Source: Gammaproteobacteria bacterium
Lineage (GTDB): Bacteria > Pseudomonadota > Gammaproteobacteria > Xanthomonadales > Xanthomonadaceae
Direction: 5' to 3'
DNA length: 11,386 bases
NCBI GenBank assembly: GCA_026398715.1
Contig: JAPLSI010000155.1
Coordinates: 1-11,386, forward strand
Shown here: positions 1-8,152 of the stretch, in pieces
Numbering within the stretch: the first letter of the stretch is position 1
Layout: every line of letters begins with the position of its first letter
Position numbers and translations under genes: made by a program
Notes under the pieces: model-generated
The model's input: only the letters and a program-made list of their open reading frames with translations
The model's database searches: none
What the model was told of the DNA's origin: nothing

Positions 1-509
1 GCATGGTCGCGATCAGCGTCACCGCGATGAGCATCGGCGTGATTCCCTTCATGATCACCAAGGTGCTGTTGCCTGCCTTCTACGCACGCCAGGACACGCG
101 CACGCCGATGCGCGCGGCCGTGCTGACGGTGTTCATCAACATCGTGCTGACGGTCGCGCTGGTGACGCCGCTGTGGAAGATGGGCGTGGTCGCGGCGCAT
201 GCCGGCATCGCCCTTGCCACGGCCCTGGCAGGCGTTGCCAATGCGGCTTTGCTGTGGCGCTACCTGCGGCGCGCCAAGCTCCACCAGCCCGGGCCCGGCT
301 GGGGAAGGCTGGCGATCCAGATCCTGTTCGGCTGCGTGCTGATGGGCGCGGTGGTCTGGGGCGTGCGACTGTGGATCGGCGATTTCAACGCGCTGGCCTG
401 GTGGCACCGGCTGGCCTGGTTGCTGGCGGCGGTAGCGGCGGGCGCCACAGCGTACGCCGCCGGGCTGCTGCTGGCGGGCCTGCGGCCACGCCACCTGCGC
501 GAAAGCTGA
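1..509 (+). CDS. murJ: MurJ lipid II flippase, C-terminal part (5' end outside window)
   Basis: The reading frame is open from the window edge, so this is the last 168 or so residues of a protein that is usually about 510-540 residues long. MurJ (MviN, MOP exporter superfamily) flips the peptidoglycan precursor lipid II across the inner membrane. The visible part is very hydrophobic, with about five membrane segments (visible residues roughly 1-24, 38-54, 63-86, 105-123 and 135-158). It carries the MurJ hallmark YARQDTRTPMR (residues 27-37), the charged loop after a membrane helix. A basic tail, LRPRHLRES, ends the protein. The position just before ribF/ileS/lspA matches the murJ-ribF order known from several gammaproteobacteria. 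The first ATG in view (position 3) is internal and not the start. Identity is firm from motif plus context. Confidence 0.93.
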   Translation, partial: MVAISVTAMSIGVIPFMITKVLLPAFYARQDTRTPMRAAVLTVFINIVLTVALVTPLWKMGVVAAHAGIALATALAGVANAALLWRYLRRAKLHQPGPGWGRLAIQILFGCVLMGAVVWGVRLWIGDFNALAWWHRLAWLLAAVAAGATAYAAGLLLAGLRPRHLRES

Positions 510-562
510 GCGCCACAGGCCCGGACCCGGCCTGGCGCCGGGCTGCCATGGCCGCCTGACGT

Positions 563-568
563 TATACT
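563..568 (+). promoter_or_regulatory. Candidate -10 box for ribF operon, next to the start codon
   Basis: TATACT matches the sigma70 -10 consensus at five of six positions and stands out in GC-rich DNA. It ends 7 nt before the ribF ATG, so transcription would start at or within a base of the start codon and give a leaderless message. No purine-rich ribosome binding site lies before the ATG, which agrees. A good -35 box is not visible at 16-18 nt upstream (sequence there is about GGGCTG), so this is a prediction only. Confidence 0.5.
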
Positions 569-575
569 TTCAGCC

Positions 576-1532
576 ATGAGCAAGCTGTTCCGGGACGTCG
601 CGGGCAATTCCATTTGTCCGCAGGGCAGCGTGGTTTGCATCGGAGCTTTCGACGGCCTGCATCGTGGGCATCAGGCGCTGGTCGGCCGCGCGCTCGCGCG
701 CGCCCGGCAATTGGGCTTGCCGGCGGTCGCGCTAAGTTTCGAACCCCTGCCTCGCGAATACTTCGCGCGTGGTGAACGACCGGCGCGCCTGCTGCTGCCG
801 CGCGCCAAGTTCGAAGGCCTGCGCAACCTGGGCGTGAACCACGTCGGACTGCTGCGCTTCGATGCGCAACTGTCGTCGATGTCGGCTGAAGAATTCATCG
901 AACAGATCCTGGTCAAGCGCGTTTGTGCCCGCGAAGTGTGGGTCGGGCCCGATTTCCGCTTTGGAAAGGGCCGCAGCGGCGACCTGGAAGTGTTGCGCAG
1001 CGTCGGCGCGAAACATCGCTTCCTCGCCTACCAGATCGATCCGGTGCATGTGGACGGCCAGAGGATTTCCAGTTCGGCCCTGCGCGAGCAACTTGCCACC
1101 GGCGACCTCGACGGCGCTGCGCATGCGCTGGGCCGCCGCTACGCCATTGACGGCAAGGTCGTGTTCGGGCGCCAGTTGGGCCGCAGGCTCGGCTACCCGA
1201 CCGCTAACATCCGCCTGATGGGCAAGCGCACCGCGCTGACCGGCATCTATGCAACGTGGGTGCATGGCGTCGGCAGCGAGCCGCGCGCCAGCGTTTCCAG
1301 CCTGGGTACGCGGCCGACCGTGTTCGGCACCGAGCCCTTGCTGGAGGCGCACCTGTTCGACTTCGACGGCGACCTGTATGGCCAACGCCTGCGAGTGGAG
1401 TTCGTCGCGAAATTGCGCGACGAGGAAAAATTCGACGACCTGCCGGCGCTCGTCCGGCAGATGGACATCGATGCGGCGCAGGCTCGAAAAATCCTGCACC
1501 ACGACCGAACAAGAATTGGAGCCATTGCGTAA
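576..1532 (+). CDS. ribF: Bifunctional riboflavin kinase / FAD synthetase RibF
   Basis: 318 residues, the usual length for RibF. It phosphorylates riboflavin to FMN and adenylylates FMN to FAD in the cytoplasm. The N-terminal nucleotidyltransferase domain (about 15-185) has the ATP-binding [11 protein letters not shown] (23-33), [14 protein letters not shown] (123-136) and ISSSALR (164-170) motifs. The C-terminal kinase domain (about 186-308) has [11 protein letters not shown] (202-212, Mg/ATP-binding Thr), GTRPTVFG (244-251) and [14 protein letters not shown] (256-269) with the likely catalytic Glu257. All expected motifs are present. The ATG at 576 is chosen because the next upstream in-frame options lack support and the -10 box sits just before it. 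The stop overlaps the ileS start by one base (TAATG), and ribF-ileS linkage is widespread in proteobacteria. Confidence 0.97.
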   Translation: MSKLFRDVAGNSICPQGSVVCIGAFDGLHRGHQALVGRALARARQLGLPAVALSFEPLPREYFARGERPARLLLPRAKFEGLRNLGVNHVGLLRFDAQLSSMSAEEFIEQILVKRVCAREVWVGPDFRFGKGRSGDLEVLRSVGAKHRFLAYQIDPVHVDGQRISSSALREQLATGDLDGAAHALGRRYAIDGKVVFGRQLGRRLGYPTANIRLMGKRTALTGIYATWVHGVGSEPRASVSSLGTRPTVFGTEPLLEAHLFDFDGDLYGQRLRVEFVAKLRDEEKFDDLPALVRQMDIDAAQARKILHHDRTRIGAIA

Positions 1533-4390
1533 TGTCCGCAGAGTCGAAGAAAGACTACAAGCACACCATCAGCCTGCCCGACACGGCATTCCCGATGCGT
1601 GGAGACCTGCCCAAGCGCGAGCCGGCCATGCTGGCCGCCTGGCAGAAGGCCGACCTGTACCAGCAGGTGCGCGAACACGCGCGCGGCCGGCCCAGCTTCG
1701 TACTGCACGACGGCCCGCCCTATGCCAACGGCTCGATCCATATCGGCCACGCAGTGAACAAGATCCTGAAGGACGTGGTGGTGAAGTCGCGCCTGATCGC
1801 CGGCTACGACGCGCCCTACGTCCCGGGTTGGGATTGCCACGGCCTGCCGATTGAACTCGTGGTCGAGAAAAAATTCGGCAAGGTCGGCGAGAAGCTCGAC
1901 GCCGCTGCGTTCCGGCAGAAATGCCGCGAGTACGCCGGCGAGCAGATCGAAGGCCAGAGCCGCGATTTCCAGCGGCTTGGCGTGCTGGGCGACTGGAAGA
2001 ATCCGTACCGCACGATGGATTTCGGTTTCGAAGCCGAGATGCTGCGATCGCTGGCGAAGATCGTCGAGCGCGGCCACCTCGCGCGCGGCGTGAAACCCGT
2101 GCATTGGTGCTTCGATTGCGGTTCTGCATTGGCCGAAGCGGAAATCGAATACGCCGACAAGACCTCGCCGGCCGTGGACGTAGCCTATGACGCGATCGCA
2201 CCGGAAGAACTCGGCGCGCGCTTCGGCGTGGATGTGGGCGATGCCATCACCAGCATCCCGATCTGGACGACCACGCCGTGGACGCTGCCGGCGAGCCTTG
2301 CAGTCACGCTGGGCCCGGACCTCGACTATGTGCTGGTGGAAGGCCCGTCGCGCGCTGGTCGTCGCGTGTTGCTGGTGCTGGCCGAAGCCTTGTCCGAATC
2401 CACCCTGCAGCGCTATGGCATCGAAACGCCGGTCGTGCTGGGCAGGGTGAAGGGTTCCGCCCTTGAATTGCTGTCGCTGCAGCATCCGTTCTATTCGCGC
2501 GTGGTGCCGGTGATCCTTGGCGACCACGTCACCACCGAAGCCGGTACCGGCGCGGTACATACCGCGCCCGGCCACGGCCAGGAAGACTTCGTGGTCGGCC
2601 AGAAATACGGGTTGGACGTGCTGAACCCGATCGACGGGCGCGGCATCTTCCTGCCCAGCACCGAAATCTTCGCCGGCCAGTACATCTGGAAGGCCAACGA
2701 CACCATCACCGCCTTGCTCGAAGAACGCGGCGTGTTGCTCGCGTCGAGCAAGCTCACCCACAGCTACCCGCATTGCTGGCGGCACAAGACGCCGGTGGCG
2801 TTCCGCGCCACGCCGCAATGGTTCATCTCGATGGAGCAGGCCGGCTTGCGACCGGATGCACTGGAAGCGATCAAGCACGTGCAATGGATTCCCGATTGGG
2901 GCCAGGCGCGCATCGCCGGCATGATCGACGGCCGCCCGGACTGGTGCATCAGCCGGCAACGCACCTGGGGCGTGCCCATCGCGTTGTTCGTCAATCGCGA
3001 AACCGGCGAGCCGCATCCGCGCAGCGTCGAATTGATGCGCAGCGTCGCCGACCTGGTCGAACAGAGCGGCGCCGATGCCTGGTTCTCGCTCGACCCCGCG
3101 CAGATGCTGGGCGACGATGCCGGCGACTACGACAAGATCACCGACATCCTCGATGTCTGGTTCGATTCCGGCGTGACCCACCAAGGCGTGCTGGCCGCGC
3201 GGCCCGAGCAAGGCCTGCACAAGCCCGCCGACCTGTACCTGGAAGGCTCGGACCAGCATCGCGGCTGGTTCCAGAGTTCGTTGCTGACCGGTATTGCGAT
3301 GGACGGCGCCGCGCCGTACAAGGCCGTGCTTACGCACGGATTCACCGTGGACGCCGCGGGCCGAAAGATGTCGAAGTCCATCGGCAACGTGGTCGAGCCG
3401 CAGAAGGTCAACGACTCGCTGGGCGCGGACGTGCTGCGCCTGTGGGTGGCAGCGGCCGACTACCGCAACGAGATGTCCGTGTCCGACGACATCCTCAAGC
3501 GCAGCGCCGATGCCTATCGCCGCATTCGCAATACCGCGCGATTCCTGCTGGGCAACCTGGCCGGCTTCAATCCTGCCATCCACCTGGTGCCGGTGGAAGA
3601 CTGCCTGTTGCTCGACCAGTGGGCGATGGCGCGTGCGCGCGAACTGCACGACCGCATCCAGGAAAGTTATCGCGATTACGATTTTGCACGCGTGGTGTCG
3701 TTGGTCCAGAATTTCTGCACCAACGACCTGGGCGCGCTTTACCTTGACGTGACCAAGGATCGTCTCTACACGATGGCGGTCGACAGCGCCGGCCGGCGCT
3801 CGGCGCAGAGCGCGATGTACCGCATCAGCGAGGCCTTCGTGCGCTGGATCGCGCCGGTGCTCAGCTTCACCGCCGACGAGTTGTGGGGCTTCCTGCCTGG
3901 CGATCGCGAAGCCAATGTGCTGTTCACCACCATCGCCGACATCGATGAGTTGTTGCCGCCCGATGGCAACTACCTGAAGGTGGACGGCCCGCTGATGGAT
4001 GGCTTGCTGGAACTGCGCGTGGCGGTGAGCAAGGTACTCGAGCCGATGCGTGCCGAGGGGCGCATCGGCGCCTCCCTGGCGGCGGAAGTGACGGCGTACG
4101 CCGACCTCAACCAGGAAGCGTTCGACGCGCATCCGGGTATCCACGACGAACTTCGTTTCCTGTTCATCACCTCGCAAATGGACTTGCGTCCACTGTCGGA
4201 AAAACCTGCCGATGCCATCAAGCCGGAAGGCTCGGAGGCCTGGATCCTTGCGCGGCCTTCGGAGCACGCCAAATGCGTGCGCTGCTGGCACTACCGCGCA
4301 GACGTTGGCAGCCATCCGGACGATCCGGAGTTGTGCGGTCGCTGCGTGGAAAACGTCAACGGCGACGGCGAACAGAGGAAGTATTTCTAA
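1532..4390 (+). CDS. ileS: Isoleucyl-tRNA synthetase IleS
   Basis: 952 residues (E. coli IleS is about 938). A class Ia cytoplasmic aminoacyl-tRNA synthetase that charges tRNA-Ile and edits misactivated valine. Visible landmarks are HIGH (residues 70-73, in GSIHIGHA), [10 protein letters not shown] (99-108), KMSKS (612-616, followed by IGN), and a C-terminal zinc site with Cys915, Cys918, Cys935 and Cys938 (CVRCWHY and CGRC). This layout is the ordinary bacterial type with a C-terminal zinc finger. The frame is open upstream to about 1256, but that part lies inside ribF; the ATG at 1532 is preferred because it follows a GGAG (1518-1521) with 10 nt spacing, overlaps the ribF stop, and gives the family-typical N-terminus ending in [18 protein letters not shown]. 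No T-box or other leader is seen. Confidence 0.98.
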   Translation: MSAESKKDYKHTISLPDTAFPMRGDLPKREPAMLAAWQKADLYQQVREHARGRPSFVLHDGPPYANGSIHIGHAVNKILKDVVVKSRLIAGYDAPYVPGWDCHGLPIELVVEKKFGKVGEKLDAAAFRQKCREYAGEQIEGQSRDFQRLGVLGDWKNPYRTMDFGFEAEMLRSLAKIVERGHLARGVKPVHWCFDCGSALAEAEIEYADKTSPAVDVAYDAIAPEELGARFGVDVGDAITSIPIWTTTPWTLPASLAVTLGPDLDYVLVEGPSRAGRRVLLVLAEALSESTLQRYGIETPVVLGRVKGSALELLSLQHPFYSRVVPVILGDHVTTEAGTGAVHTAPGHGQEDFVVGQKYGLDVLNPIDGRGIFLPSTEIFAGQYIWKANDTITALLEERGVLLASSKLTHSYPHCWRHKTPVAFRATPQWFISMEQAGLRPDALEAIKHVQWIPDWGQARIAGMIDGRPDWCISRQRTWGVPIALFVNRETGEPHPRSVELMRSVADLVEQSGADAWFSLDPAQMLGDDAGDYDKITDILDVWFDSGVTHQGVLAARPEQGLHKPADLYLEGSDQHRGWFQSSLLTGIAMDGAAPYKAVLTHGFTVDAAGRKMSKSIGNVVEPQKVNDSLGADVLRLWVAAADYRNEMSVSDDILKRSADAYRRIRNTARFLLGNLAGFNPAIHLVPVEDCLLLDQWAMARARELHDRIQESYRDYDFARVVSLVQNFCTNDLGALYLDVTKDRLYTMAVDSAGRRSAQSAMYRISEAFVRWIAPVLSFTADELWGFLPGDREANVLFTTIADIDELLPPDGNYLKVDGPLMDGLLELRVAVSKVLEPMRAEGRIGASLAAEVTAYADLNQEAFDAHPGIHDELRFLFITSQMDLRPLSEKPADAIKPEGSEAWILARPSEHAKCVRCWHYRADVGSHPDDPELCGRCVENVNGDGEQRKYF

Positions 4391-4393
4391 GCC

Positions 4394-4900
4394 ATGGCGC
4401 CTCGACAGCTTCCCGTTCCCAATGCGATGTCCTGGCTGGTCCTGTCGGCCGTGCTCCTGGTGCTGGACCAGGTGACCAAGTGGCTTGCCGTGGCCTGGCT
4501 GCAATTCCAGCAGCCGGTCCCGTTCATGCCCGGCTTCTGGAATTGGACGCTGACCCACAACACCGGCGCCGCGTTCAGTTTCCTGGCCGATGCCGGCGGA
4601 TGGCAGCACTGGTTCTTCACGGGGCTGGCAACGGTCGTCTGCATCGCGCTGGTGATCGGCTTGAGGCACACGCCGCGCACGGACTGGCGCACGGCGCTGC
4701 CCTTTGCGCTGGTCATTTCCGGCGCCCTGGGCAACGTGATAGACCGGCTTCGCTTCGGCTATGTGATCGACTTCGTGGACTGGTATTGGCGCGACTTCCA
4801 TTGGCCGGTATTCAACGTGGCCGACAGCTGCATCGTGGTTGGCGCCGTGATGCTGGTGTTGTTCAGCCTGCGTCCGCCGCGCAAGGATAAAATCAACTGA
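4394..4900 (+). CDS. lspA: Lipoprotein signal peptidase (signal peptidase II)
   Basis: 168 residues, typical for LspA, an inner-membrane aspartyl protease that removes the signal peptide of diacylglyceryl-modified prolipoproteins. Four membrane segments are visible (about 14-37, 70-90, 100-118 and 141-159). Conserved blocks are LVLDQVTK (22-29), [12 protein letters not shown] (53-64), GALGNVIDR (110-118), VIDF (124-127) and FNVADS (140-145). By alignment with the P. aeruginosa enzyme as recalled, the catalytic pair is Asp126 and Asp144, and both are present. The ATG lies 3 nt after the ileS stop, with AGAGGAAG inside the ileS end (4374-4381) as its ribosome binding site, so translation is coupled. 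ileS-lspA is a classic gene pair. Confidence 0.97.
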   Translation: MAPRQLPVPNAMSWLVLSAVLLVLDQVTKWLAVAWLQFQQPVPFMPGFWNWTLTHNTGAAFSFLADAGGWQHWFFTGLATVVCIALVIGLRHTPRTDWRTALPFALVISGALGNVIDRLRFGYVIDFVDWYWRDFHWPVFNVADSCIVVGAVMLVLFSLRPPRKDKIN

Positions 4901-5850
4901 TGGACATCGTGCTGGCCAATCCGCGGGGCTTCTGCGCAGGCGTGGACCGCGCCATCGAAATCGTGAAGCGCGCCATCGAGACGCTGGGCGCGCCCATCTA
5001 CGTGCGCCACGAGGTGGTTCACAACCGCTTCGTGGTGGAAGACCTGCGTCAGCGCGGTGCCGTATTCGTCGAGGAACTCGACGAAGTTCCCGCCGGCGGC
5101 ACGGTCATCTTCAGCGCGCACGGCGTTTCCCAGGCCGTCCGTAGCGAGGCAGCCGATCGCGGCCTGAAGATATTCGACGCGACCTGCCCGCTGGTGACGA
5201 AGGTCCACATCGAAGTGCTGCGCCATTGCCGCGCCGGCCGCGACGTGATCCTGATCGGCCATGAAGGCCACCCGGAAGTGGAAGGCACGATGGGCCAGTG
5301 GCAGGCCGAAGCGGGGCAGGGCCACATCTACCTGGTGGAGGATGTCGGCGATGCCAACCAGCTGGATATCGCGCAGCCCGAAAACGTCGCCTTCACCACG
5401 CAGACCACCTTGTCGGTGGACGAGACGCGCGACGTGATCGAGGCGCTGAAGGTGAAGTACCCGAAATTGCAGGGCCCGCGCCATGACGACATCTGCTACG
5501 CCACGCAGAATCGCCAGGACGCCGTCCGCGAACTCGCCGCCGAGTGCGACCTGGTGCTGGTGGTGGGCTCGGTGAACAGCTCGAATTCAAACCGCCTGCG
5601 CGAGCTTGCGGAAAAACAGGGCGCCGTTTCCTATCTGGTGGATGGCGCCGAACACATCGACCCGGCGTGGCTGGAAGGCCGTCGCGCGATCGGCGTGACG
5701 GCAGGCGCGTCGGCACCGGAGGTGCTGGTGCAAGGCGTCATCGCGCGCCTGCAGGCGCTGGGCGGCGGCAGCGTACGCGAATTGCATGGCGAGCCCGAGG
5801 ACATGGTCTTCGCCCTGCCGAAAGAATTGCGAGTGGTGCTGCTCGATTGA
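4900..5850 (+). CDS. ispH: 4-hydroxy-3-methylbut-2-enyl diphosphate reductase IspH
   Basis: 316 residues, the same size as E. coli IspH (LytB). It is the [4Fe-4S] enzyme that makes IPP and DMAPP in the last step of the MEP isoprenoid pathway. The three cluster cysteines are Cys12 (NPRGFCAGV), Cys96 (DATCPLVTK) and Cys199 ([11 protein letters not shown]). Substrate-binding His41, His74 (SAHGVS) and His124 are present, as are the catalytic Glu126 (HPEVEGT), NSSNSNRL (226-233) and GASAPE (269-274). The ATG shares its A with the lspA stop (TGATG). In E. coli, fkpB lies between lspA and ispH; here the two genes touch and fkpB is absent from this spot. Confidence 0.98.
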   Translation: MDIVLANPRGFCAGVDRAIEIVKRAIETLGAPIYVRHEVVHNRFVVEDLRQRGAVFVEELDEVPAGGTVIFSAHGVSQAVRSEAADRGLKIFDATCPLVTKVHIEVLRHCRAGRDVILIGHEGHPEVEGTMGQWQAEAGQGHIYLVEDVGDANQLDIAQPENVAFTTQTTLSVDETRDVIEALKVKYPKLQGPRHDDICYATQNRQDAVRELAAECDLVLVVGSVNSSNSNRLRELAEKQGAVSYLVDGAEHIDPAWLEGRRAIGVTAGASAPEVLVQGVIARLQALGGGSVRELHGEPEDMVFALPKELRVVLLD

Positions 5851-6743
5851 GCCGTGCGCGAATCCCGCTGGATGCATGGCAGGCGGCGGGCCGCTACATC
5901 GGCTATCGCGGCCATCGGATTTTCGTATCCGACAGCGGTCCGCGCGACGCTGAAGCGCTGTTGCTCATCCACGGATTTCCCACGGCGTCCTGGGACTGGG
6001 AAGCAGTGTGGCCTTCGCTCGTCGCACGTTATCGGGTCCTTGCCCTCGACCTGATCGGCTTCGGGTTTTCCGACAAGCCGCGGGAATACGATTACTCACT
6101 CCTCGACCAGGCCAGCCTGTGTGAACACTTCCTTCGAGGCGAGAGCATCGACAACTACCACGTGCTGGCGCACGACTATGGCGACAGCGTGGCGCAGGAA
6201 CTGCTGGCGCGACAGGCGGATGTCGGACATGGCCCCCGATTGCTCAGCGTCGCATTTCTCAATGGCGGGCTGTTCCCCGAAACGCACCGCCCGGTCCTGC
6301 TGCAGAAACTTCTCCTGTCGCCGCTGGGTCCGCTGGTTTCCCGACTGACCACCCGCGCAAGGCTCGCTGCCAACATGCGCGCCATCTTTGGCGCCGCGAC
6401 GCCTCCCGACGATGAGCTCATCGATGGGTTCTGGCGTTTGCTGAACCAGGCACAAGGCCCGCGAATCATGCACAAGCTGATCCGCTACATGGCCGAGCGC
6501 CGGCAGCAGCGCGAGCGCTGGGTTGGCGCGTTGCGCCAAGCCACCCTCCCTCTGGCGCTGGTCGATGGCGCCGCCGACCCGATTTCGGGCGCGCATATGG
6601 CCCGACGCTATCAGGAACTGGTGCCAGCGGCCGACATCACCTTGCTGGACGGCATCGGCCACTACCCGCAAGTGGAGGCTCCGGAGGCCGTCCTGGCCGC
6701 GTATGCGGCGTTTCGCGAGCGCGTGGGCTCGCCTTCAAATTGA
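5847..6743 (+). CDS. MEST/PEG1-like alpha/beta hydrolase with Asp nucleophile
   Basis: About 298 residues if it starts at the TTG at 5847, which overlaps the ispH stop (TTGA). No in-frame ATG or GTG exists near the start, and the longer frame beginning at 5544 lies inside ispH. Alpha/beta-hydrolase landmarks with TTG as residue 1 are the oxyanion-hole HGFP (42-45), [12 protein letters not shown] (68-79), nucleophile elbow AHDYGDS with Asp110, likely acid Asp244 (GAADPIS) and catalytic His272 (GIGHYPQVE). The Asp nucleophile puts it with the epoxide hydrolase/haloalkane dehalogenase branch rather than serine esterases. Stretches such as [11 protein letters not shown] (139-149), LLLQKLL and RRWVGAL-like RERWVGAL resemble human MEST/PEG1 closely, as recalled from memory. 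Substrate is unknown. Coupling to ispH suggests co-transcription, not necessarily a shared pathway. The start codon is the least certain part. Confidence 0.88.
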   Translation: MSRARIPLDAWQAAGRYIGYRGHRIFVSDSGPRDAEALLLIHGFPTASWDWEAVWPSLVARYRVLALDLIGFGFSDKPREYDYSLLDQASLCEHFLRGESIDNYHVLAHDYGDSVAQELLARQADVGHGPRLLSVAFLNGGLFPETHRPVLLQKLLLSPLGPLVSRLTTRARLAANMRAIFGAATPPDDELIDGFWRLLNQAQGPRIMHKLIRYMAERRQQRERWVGALRQATLPLALVDGAADPISGAHMARRYQELVPAADITLLDGIGHYPQVEAPEAVLAAYAAFRERVGSPSN

Positions 6744-8078
6744 CCCGGGACCCCGCCGGGGCCTAAACTTCGCGTCCCGCCGGAATAGCTCAGTTGGTAG
6801 AGCGGCGCATTCGTAATGCGCCGCCATCATCTGCAGCACGATGCCCACGATGTACGCGCAATACGTGCCCAGCGCATAACCCAGCACCGCCAGCAGCACC
6901 CCCACCGGCGCCAGCGAAGGATGGAAAGCGCTCGCCACCACCGGCGCAGAGGCCGCGGCGCCGATATTGGCCTGCGAACCCACCGCGATGAAGAAGGCCG
7001 GCGCACGAACCATCCACGCCACGCTGAACAAGACCACGGCGTGCACCATCATCCAGATCGCTCCCAGCGCGAACAGCCAGGGCCTCTCCAGCAGCGCCGA
7101 CAGGTCCATCTGCATGCCGATGGTCGCGACCAGGAAGTACAGCATCACCGAACCGATTTTCGATGCGCCCGCGCCTTCGAGCTGCCGGGCCCGGCTGAAG
7201 CTGAGCAGCACGCCAAACGTCGTGGCGAGCACGACCAGCCAGAAGAATCCCGAGGTCAGGCTGTAGGCCTTCAGGTTCCACTCCGCCGGCAGCGACCCGA
7301 TCCAGGACACCAGCGGCGCGGACAGGAAATGCGACAGGCCGGTGATGCCCAGCGCGATCGCGATGATCAGCATCAGGTCACCGAGGCTGGGAATGCGCGC
7401 ATGTTCGGCGTGGTAGTTTTCCATGCGCTTCTGGACCGCCTCGATGGCGGACGTGTCTGCGCGCATCCAGCGGTCGAAGGCCGCGGACTTGCCCGCGAAC
7501 AGCAACAGGCCTGCCATCCACAGGTTGCCCACCACCACGTCCACCGCCACGAACTGGCCGAACAACGTGGCATCGACCTGGAAGACTTCCTTCATCGCAG
7601 CCTGGTTCGCGCCGCCGCCAATCCAGCTGCCGGCGAGGGTGGCCATGCCGCGCCAGGTGTCGCCGGCGACGGTCTCGGGATGTATCCAGCCGATCACGAT
7701 GAAGGACACCACGGCGCCGAGCATCACGCCCAAGGTGCCAGCCAGGAAGACAATGATCGCCTTCGGTCCGAGGCGCAGGATTGCGCCCAGGTCCATGGAC
7801 AGGCAGAACAACACCAGCGCGCCCGGCAGCAGGTAGTCGCGTGCCATCGGGTAAAGGCCCGAGGCGCTGCCGTCGATCACGCCGAAACTGTTGAGCACGG
7901 CGGGGATGAGATAGCACATCAGCAGCGCCGGCACGACGCCGTAGAAACGCTTCCAGAAACCATCGGTGCGGCTCGAGCTCCAGAACACGAAGCCCAGTGT
8001 CGCGGCCAGCAAGCCAAGCACGACGGCGTCGTTGCTGACCAGCACGGTATTGGCCACCTCGGCCGCGGATGTCGCCAT
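6735..8078 (-). CDS. DUF819-family integral membrane protein, aberrant C-terminus
   Basis: 447 residues as read, rich in membrane helices (about ten). Matches the DUF819 (COG5505, YjcL-like) family, whose transport substrate is not established. Family-like blocks are GSWIGGGANQAAMKE (150-164), SKIGSVMLYFLVATIGMQMDL (306-326, quoted as two parts: SKIGSVMLYF and LVATIGMQMDL) and GSQANIGAAASAPVVAS (367-383) followed by a glycine-rich last helix. Start ATG at 8078 has GGGGAG (8086-8091 on the plus strand as CTCCCC) 7 nt upstream. Native-looking sequence ends near residue 419 (IVGIVLQMMA). Residues 420-447 are the reverse complement of the tRNA-Thr stub and its promoter, ending at a chance stop at 6735, so the original stop codon is lost. 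Function may survive because only the tail after the last helix is affected. It is 74 nt downstream of the PilZ gene. Confidence 0.85.
   Translation of the reverse strand: MATSAAEVANTVLVSNDAVVLGLLAATLGFVFWSSSRTDGFWKRFYGVVPALLMCYLIPAVLNSFGVIDGSASGLYPMARDYLLPGALVLFCLSMDLGAILRLGPKAIIVFLAGTLGVMLGAVVSFIVIGWIHPETVAGDTWRGMATLAGSWIGGGANQAAMKEVFQVDATLFGQFVAVDVVVGNLWMAGLLLFAGKSAAFDRWMRADTSAIEAVQKRMENYHAEHARIPSLGDLMLIIAIALGITGLSHFLSAPLVSWIGSLPAEWNLKAYSLTSGFFWLVVLATTFGVLLSFSRARQLEGAGASKIGSVMLYFLVATIGMQMDLSALLERPWLFALGAIWMMVHAVVLFSVAWMVRAPAFFIAVGSQANIGAAASAPVVASAFHPSLAPVGVLLAVLGYALGTYCAYIVGIVLQMMAAHYECAALPTELFRRDAKFRPRRGPGSI
6740..6769 (+). promoter_or_regulatory. Promoter of the truncated tRNA-Thr
   Basis: TTGACC (6740-6745, -35) and TAAACT (6764-6769, -10) are separated by 18 nt and lie 9 nt before the tRNA 5' end, the usual layout for a bacterial tRNA promoter. 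The -35 box overlaps the hydrolase stop codon. A short GC palindrome, CCCC-GCC-GGGG, sits in the spacer (6751-6761). The promoter looks intact although its tRNA is broken; transcription from it would run convergent to, and antisense with, the DUF819 gene. Confidence 0.65.
6779..6821 (+). pseudogene. Truncated tRNA-Thr(CGT): 5' part only
   Basis: Bases 1-43 of a tRNA fold as expected: acceptor 5' strand GCCGGAA (6779-6785), TA, D arm GCTC-AGTTGGTA-GAGC (6788-6803), G26, and anticodon arm GCGCA-TTCGTAA-TGCGC (6805-6821) with anticodon CGT at 6812-6814. This matches bacterial tRNA-Thr(CGT) very closely. After the anticodon stem the expected variable loop, T arm (GGTTCGA-type), 3' acceptor strand (pairing with GCCGGAA) and CCA are missing; the sequence is instead the coding 3' end of the minus-strand DUF819 gene. 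I looked for a detached 3' half elsewhere in the window and saw none. It cannot make a mature tRNA. The cause (deletion, insertion or assembly join) is not decided by the sequence. Confidence 0.85.
6802..6824. repeat. 10-bp perfect inverted repeat around the tRNA anticodon
   Basis: GCGGCGCATT, loop CGT, AATGCGCCGC. The arms pair perfectly over 10 bp. Five pairs are the normal tRNA anticodon stem, two come from the anticodon loop positions 32-33/37-38, and the outer three (6802-6804 with 6822-6824) use bases beyond the tRNA part. So the hairpin spans the break between the tRNA stub and the DUF819 sequence. No T-run follows, so it is not a standard intrinsic terminator. Confidence 0.8.
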
Positions 8079-8152
8079 GCACTTACTCCCCGATAGGCCG
8101 CCTCAACGGCAGCATTCGGGCTGAGAGTACAACACCAGGCAATGCAGAGACG

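Noticed and set aside
1247..4801. An open frame of about 1180 codons on the minus strand, opposite ileS
   Set aside because: It is a mirror of codon bias in GC-rich DNA: rich in His, Arg, Gln and Ala with no recognisable domain, and fully opposite clear ribF/ileS/lspA coding sequence.
5544..5846. Longer hydrolase starting at the ATG at 5544
   Set aside because: That 101-residue extension lies wholly inside ispH in another frame, is Arg/Gly-rich and has no match to the hydrolase fold.
6751..6761. CCCC-GCC-GGGG hairpin as a terminator after the hydrolase
   Set aside because: The stem is only 4 bp, there is no T-run, and it lies in the spacer of the tRNA promoter.
6779..8078. Group I intron or genomic island splitting the tRNA, with the 3' half after DUF819
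   Set aside because: Sequence after the anticodon stem is DUF819 coding DNA, no intron core was seen, the break is not in the anticodon loop, and no tRNA 3' half or integrase was found in the window.
6816..8096. An open frame of about 426 codons on the plus strand, opposite DUF819
   Set aside because: Composition is dominated by His, Arg, Gln and Ala with no domain, while the minus strand encodes a coherent membrane protein with a good ribosome binding site.
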